DNA of 64,000 nt from assembly GCF_000411255.1 (NCBI RefSeq), contig NZ_KE150413.1, forward strand, positions 1,396,948-1,460,947, in the 5' to 3' direction. Origin of the DNA: Paenibacillus sp. HGH0039. Its GTDB lineage: Bacteria > Bacillota > Bacilli > Paenibacillales > NBRC-103111. Below the pieces are notes generated by a model. It saw nothing but the letters and a program-made list of their open reading frames with translations, did not search any database and was not told where the DNA came from. Shown in pieces: positions 60,744-64,000 of the stretch (position 1 is the first letter of the stretch; each line of letters starts with the position of its first letter). Position numbers and translations under genes: made by a program.

Positions 60744-60884
60744 TGTTATGGGCCCGCCTCCCGGTTGTCACATATTTTTCCGGCGATCCGGGTACGCTAG
60801 GAGCAGAATCTTCCGGGTAAGCATTTTTGGCCTGGCCAGAATGTGCTGCATCGTCCGGAAATACCGATAAGGGAGGCAGAGCAA

Positions 60885-61922
60885 ATGGCCCAGCTAGTAC
60901 TAAGACCCGACCTGAAAACGGCGGGCGGAGAAGTGACGGAAATCTTGGTGGACGGCCGTTTTGCCGGAATTATCAGTTTGGTGTACCGCGAAGGGGACCG
61001 GATGACCGGGGGCATTCAGCTTGAGGATGCCGTACTATCCCCTGCCGGCAAAAGAGAAGTGGACGCATTCGTGCGCAACCATATCCAATGGCTGGTCGAT
61101 GCGATGAACATCCGGGAATGCGACGTTGTGCTGACGTATGGCAGCTATGACCATATCATCGGGACTCCGCTGCTTCCGGACGAATCCCCGGCGGTGGACT
61201 ATGCGGACGATGAAACGACGGCGGAGTGGGTCGGTGACGAATCCGTATACGGAGACTACGACGAAGATGAGCTCGATGACATCTCCATGGAAGAGGACGC
61301 TTACGACGCGGAACCGGATTACGAGCTGGTGCTTCTGGAGGATTCGCGCGGGCGGGTGGAGTACCAGCTTTTCGATCCGGGTTCCCGCCTGGTAGCGGAA
61401 GCGTCATGCCGGATCTACGGCAGCGAAGCCGTATGTATGCTCGACTGGGTATTCGACCCGCTTGAGGAAGAGATGGAGCTCGCATCGAACCTGATTGTCG
61501 CCGATTTTCAGGACGAAGAGACCGAGAACTTTTTGTTCCACAGCCGTTTTGACGGGGAAATTGTGGATTCGATCGAAATCTCGCTGGAAGAGGCGGATGA
61601 GCTGAGCGAACTGGACAGCGGCGAAGAGGAATACTCGGTCATTCTGGCAAGGGATGACGGGGATACGCTGACCTATGAGATTTACGAGCAGGAATACGGC
61701 GGTATTCCGATCGGAACGGCCACTATTGACGTAAGCGAGGATCAGCTGACCGGATTTATCGACTTCCGCCAAACCGACGATTCCCGCCAGCGGCAGGAAA
61801 TTGCCCGGCTGCTGATGGAGGAGCTGGACAAGGAGCAGGATTACGATTCGCTGCATCTGTCCATGCTGTACCGCAACAAGCTGATCGATGAACTGTTGTT
61901 CGAAAATGTTACGATTCAATAA
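60885..61922 (+). CDS. Very acidic hypothetical protein
   Basis: 345 residues from ATG 60885 with GGGAGG upstream. N-terminal 110 residues are beta-rich (MAQLVLRPDLKTAGGEVTEI). A Glu/Asp/Tyr-rich segment at about 113-150 (DYADDETTAEW, then GDYDEDELDDISMEEDAYD) separates it from a C-terminal beta-rich region with repeated YEL/YQL/YEI strands. No signal peptide, membrane segment or enzyme motif. Family not recognised; perhaps a cytosolic structural or metal-buffering protein, only a guess. Terminators follow. Confidence 0.7.
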   Translation: MAQLVLRPDLKTAGGEVTEILVDGRFAGIISLVYREGDRMTGGIQLEDAVLSPAGKREVDAFVRNHIQWLVDAMNIRECDVVLTYGSYDHIIGTPLLPDESPAVDYADDETTAEWVGDESVYGDYDEDELDDISMEEDAYDAEPDYELVLLEDSRGRVEYQLFDPGSRLVAEASCRIYGSEAVCMLDWVFDPLEEEMELASNLIVADFQDEETENFLFHSRFDGEIVDSIEISLEEADELSELDSGEEEYSVILARDDGDTLTYEIYEQEYGGIPIGTATIDVSEDQLTGFIDFRQTDDSRQRQEIARLLMEELDKEQDYDSLHLSMLYRNKLIDELLFENVTIQ

Positions 61923-61931
61923 CACGATGAG

Positions 61932-61956
61932 GCGGAGCCGGAGCTCCGCGTTTTTT
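61932..61956 (+). terminator. Terminator of the acidic protein gene
   Basis: GCGGAGC-CGGA-GCTCCGC then GTTTTTT. Confidence 0.85.
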
Positions 61957-61960
61957 CCGT

Positions 61961-62009
61961 AAAAAAGAGCGGTCCAATTCGCCGGATGACGAAAAGGACC
62001 GCTCTTTTT
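61961..62009. terminator. Bidirectional terminator before trxA end
   Basis: AAAAAAGAGCGGTCC and GGACCGCTCTTTTT arms around a 19-base loop. Confidence 0.88.
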
Positions 62010-62057
62010 GCTTTGTGCCGGGCTTTGGGGGAAAGGGGCAGGGAAGATTCCGGATAA

Positions 62058-62375
62058 TTACTGGTTTTGATTAACCAGTTCTTTCAGCGTCTGAAGCGAT
62101 TGAACGCCTACCATCGTTTTGACTTCGCCGCCGTTTTTGAACAGCTTCAAGGTAGGAATGCTCATCACGCCGAACTTCGAGGCCGTTTCCGGGTTGTCGT
62201 CGACGTTGATCTTGGCGATCGTTACCGCTTCGCCGGCTTCTTCCGTCAGTTGGTCCAGGATCGGGCTCTGCATTTTGCAGGGACCGCACCACGGCGCCCA
62301 GAAATCGACGAGAACAAGGTTGTTGTTATCCAGCGTTTCTTGGAAAGTTTGATCGGATACATTTAGCAAAGACAT
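62058..62375 (-). CDS. trxA: Thioredoxin
   Basis: 105 residues with GGAGGG before ATG 62375. The active site is FWAPWCGPCK, Cys30 and Cys33; cis-Pro is in VMSIPTLKLF and the acidic buried Asp25 position is held by Asp in VLVDFW. It reduces cytosolic disulfides, including peroxiredoxins such as the Tpx in this window. It is monocistronic, between a terminator and the nitroreductase gene 40 bp upstream on the same strand, with which it might share a transcript. Confidence 0.97.
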   Translation of the reverse strand: MSLLNVSDQTFQETLDNNNLVLVDFWAPWCGPCKMQSPILDQLTEEAGEAVTIAKINVDDNPETASKFGVMSIPTLKLFKNGGEVKTMVGVQSLQTLKELVNQNQ

Positions 62376-62415
62376 AGGAATCCCTCCGTGTGTGAAATTT
62401 TAGGGTAAAACCTGT

Positions 62416-63048
62416 TCAGAACGAATTTTTAACGATAACCTGCTCCAGCGGGAAGCGGCCCGACGCATAAGCCGGTTTAGCCGCTTTGCCGACGGAGATC
62501 AGCAGAGTGGGAATGTAGCGCTCCGGAACATTGAATTCCTGTACGAGCGCGGCCGGATTGAAGCCGCCCATCGGGCACGTATCGTAGCCGAGCGCTTTCG
62601 CCGCGAGCATGAGCTGCATGGACGCGAACGAGGCGTTGCGGATCGCTTCATCGCGAGGAATGCTTCCGCCGCTTGCATAGGCGCCGTTAATTTGCGACAC
62701 GAGCGTGTCTTTGATTTCCTGCGTCAAGAACCCGCTCTCTACGGCAGCACCGTAGATCGTCTCGGCGTTCAGGTTCGCCTGCAGGTCGCCCAGGACGGCG
62801 ACGACAAAGGAGCTTTCCACGACCTGCTTCTGGTTGCTTGCGATGGGGAGCAGACGCTGCTTGGCGGCAGGGTCGTCGATCACGAGGAATTTCCAGTGCT
62901 GCAGATTCCAGGAGGACGGCGCCTGGTTAGCCGCGTTCAGGATAAGCTCCTTATGCTCCTCGGGAAACACAAAATCCGGATCGTACGATTTTACGGAGTG
63001 GCGCTCCGCGATGACTTTCAGAGTTTCGGGAAAAAGCTGTTGGGTCAT
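62416..63048 (-). CDS. Nitroreductase family protein (second)
   Basis: 210 residues from ATG 63048 with AAGGAGG 8 bases upstream; the frame extends to 63141 without a site. VIAERHSVKSYDPDF is the FMN phosphate motif and APSSWNLQHWKFLVIDD the isoalloxazine region. It resembles YodC/NfsB-like oxidoreductases that are induced by quinone or diamide stress in bacilli. Its promoter carries two inverted repeats. It precedes trxA on the same strand, giving a redox-stress pair. Confidence 0.92.
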   Translation of the reverse strand: MTQQLFPETLKVIAERHSVKSYDPDFVFPEEHKELILNAANQAPSSWNLQHWKFLVIDDPAAKQRLLPIASNQKQVVESSFVVAVLGDLQANLNAETIYGAAVESGFLTQEIKDTLVSQINGAYASGGSIPRDEAIRNASFASMQLMLAAKALGYDTCPMGGFNPAALVQEFNVPERYIPTLLISVGKAAKPAYASGRFPLEQVIVKNSF

Positions 63049-63406
63049 AAATATCCTCCTTTTGGCGGTTCGCAAAGTTATAGGTAATGTGTGCGGTTTT
63101 GCGGAAAACATGTCTCGTTTCCGGTAGTTCCGCGTAGTCAATTTTTTCAGGCCAAACGATTTCTCGGTCGTCGGGTAAAAAAAGCGGGCCGCCGGCCGTT
63201 CGGCAGAAAAGGGAGAACTCGGTCAGGCCCGCCGGCAGAAGGACGGATATCCGGGCATAACGGATGCCGTCTGGGTGGACTAAACTGTAACTAAATAAGT
63301 TACGCTATATCTAGTATAATAAATATTACAGTTAAAACTGTCAAGAGCAACTTTTCACATTCGACAATTTCAGTCATAATCGGAAGTGGAAGGAAGTGGA
63401 ACTTGA
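63049..63406. promoter_or_regulatory. Divergent control region of the second nitroreductase
   Basis: 358 bp between divergent genes. Minus strand TTGACA (63344-63339), 17 bp, TATTAT (63321-63316). Perfect palindrome ACAGTT-AA-AACTGT (63328-63341) overlaps the -35 and spacer; GTAACT-N5-AGTTAC (63287-63303) lies just past the start point. No ORF. Confidence 0.7.
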
Positions 63407-63676
63407 ATGAGTGTCCTGCAAAATGAACTGACGCACCTTATCTTTCTGGCGGAGGTCGTAATCGCAAGCCGCAAAAAAGAAGTGATGGAAGATACGCTGC
63501 AGTGTCTGCTGTATATTATCAAGTCGCTGCCCGAAGTGGAAGTGCCGGACAGTGTTGCAGAACAGATCGCTCATTTGACGGAACGTATCGAGGAGAAGCT
63601 GCGGCAGGAGAATGAACGGATTCAGGAGATACAGGGAAACCTCGGCCGTCTGGCCAAACCGAATTCAATCGCGTAG
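63407..63676 (+). CDS. Small hypothetical helical protein
   Basis: 89 residues from ATG 63407 with AAGGAAG upstream. Amphipathic helices throughout (ELTHLIFLAEVVIASRKKEV, then LERIEEKLRQENERIQEIQ-type coil); likely a coiled coil dimer. No family recognised. It is divergent from the nitroreductase, and convergent with the partial gene at the right edge. Confidence 0.6.
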   Translation: MSVLQNELTHLIFLAEVVIASRKKEVMEDTLQCLLYIIKSLPEVEVPDSVAEQIAHLTERIEEKLRQENERIQEIQGNLGRLAKPNSIA

Positions 63677-63701
63677 CCGGGGCCGGATTAACATACATCA
63701 A

Positions 63702-63743
63702 GAAACAACCCGCAGGGATGATTCAGCTCCCGCGGGTTGTTCC
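63702..63743. terminator. Terminator between the helical protein and right-edge gene
   Basis: AACAACCCGC and GCGGGTTGTT arms with GGGA/TCCC inside; T content moderate. Confidence 0.65.
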
Positions 63744-63787
63744 GTTTGCTTATGTAAGGCAGGATTCCAGGTGCCGGCCGGCCGTTC

Positions 63788-64000
63788 TTATTCGTTGCGG
63801 CTGTTCCGTTCTTTCCAGAACAGAGCACTGAGCATGCGCTCGACCCATTCTTTATCCTGCTCCGTCAGTTCGATGCCGTCGAAGATAAGTTCGTTGTCAT
63901 GAAGAAACCGGCGCAAATTGACCGGAGCCTTGAGCTTGTCCCCGCCGCTCTCCGGTTCGTCTAAATATCCGGCGATTTTCATCAGTTCGGCGTAAGGAAT
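63788..64000 (-). CDS. Hypothetical protein, partial at right window edge
   Basis: Visible residues run IPYAELMKIAGYLDEPESGG to a stop at 63788; no stop precedes them, so the gene most likely continues beyond 64000 (an internal ATG at 63982 is possible but has no site). The visible part is helical and acidic, with ELTEQDKEWVERMLSALFWK. Family not recognised. Confidence 0.55.
   Translation of the reverse strand: MPYAELMKIAGYLDEPESGGDKLKAPVNLRRFLHDNELIFDGIELTEQDKEWVERMLSALFWKERNSRNE

Overview
The window reads as an ordinary chromosomal stretch of a Gram-positive, endospore-forming Bacillota, most likely a Paenibacillus or close relative. This is an inference from gene content and motifs, not a database match. 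The pointers are a YjcZ-type sporulation micropeptide, a DUF2600 (YtpB) terpene synthase, a DUF4247 lipoprotein beside a DUF4178 protein, an ATP-PFK with the SGGDSQGMN variant loop, a Bacillus-style 6S RNA, a yybP-ykoY riboswitch, frequent TTG and GTG starts behind strong AGGAGG sites, and dense bidirectional hairpin terminators. I see no rRNA, tRNA, IS element, prophage, integrase or CRISPR array.

Layout. 1-7.4 kb: end of a FAH-family hydrolase, a CapA-type anchored phosphatase-like protein, small proteins, a DUF92 membrane protein, LapA, oligoendopeptidase F, and a YjbE/TerC-type membrane protein under a Mn-type riboswitch. 7.4-18.6 kb: methyltransferase, cold-shock protein, TetR with a divergent MMPL exporter, GNAT, nitroreductase, and a four-gene export operon (MFS, then ABC ATPase, permease and HlyD-like adaptor) with an attenuator-like leader. 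18.6-31 kb: YtpB and an overlapping unknown partner, pfkA, redox enzymes, TatA, YitT, DUF2188, the DUF4178/DUF4247 pair, the CshA helicase, YjcZ and YesL. 31-46 kb: 6S RNA, transaldolase-type aldolase, thiol peroxidase, LysR, YugP, MerR, an Amt-nucleotidyltransferase-exonuclease run with a GlnR box, a JAMM peptidase, MFS, ResA-like thioredoxin, citramalate synthase and DNA polymerase IV. 46-64 kb: ferredoxin, L,D-transpeptidase, pyrD, RelQ-type alarmone synthetase with DUF309, EamA with a divergent MocR regulator, a YtrA-type GntR/ABC operon, an RsuA pseudouridine synthase, HAD phosphatase, DHA2 exporter, thioredoxin, a second nitroreductase and unknown proteins.

Most genes are housekeeping or stress and transport functions in short transcription units. 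The most unusual points are regulatory: a complete three-helix riboswitch switch; an orphan, riboswitch-like leader before the MFS/MacAB operon; a probable leaderless JAMM gene; an ATT start codon; a three-codon upstream ORF fused to a MerR start; a PurBox-like pair at pyrD; and an Amt-DUF294-DEDDh exonuclease operon. A YjbE/TerC protein with an AbrB-like tail is the most unusual protein architecture. No clear multi-gene system unknown to science was found.
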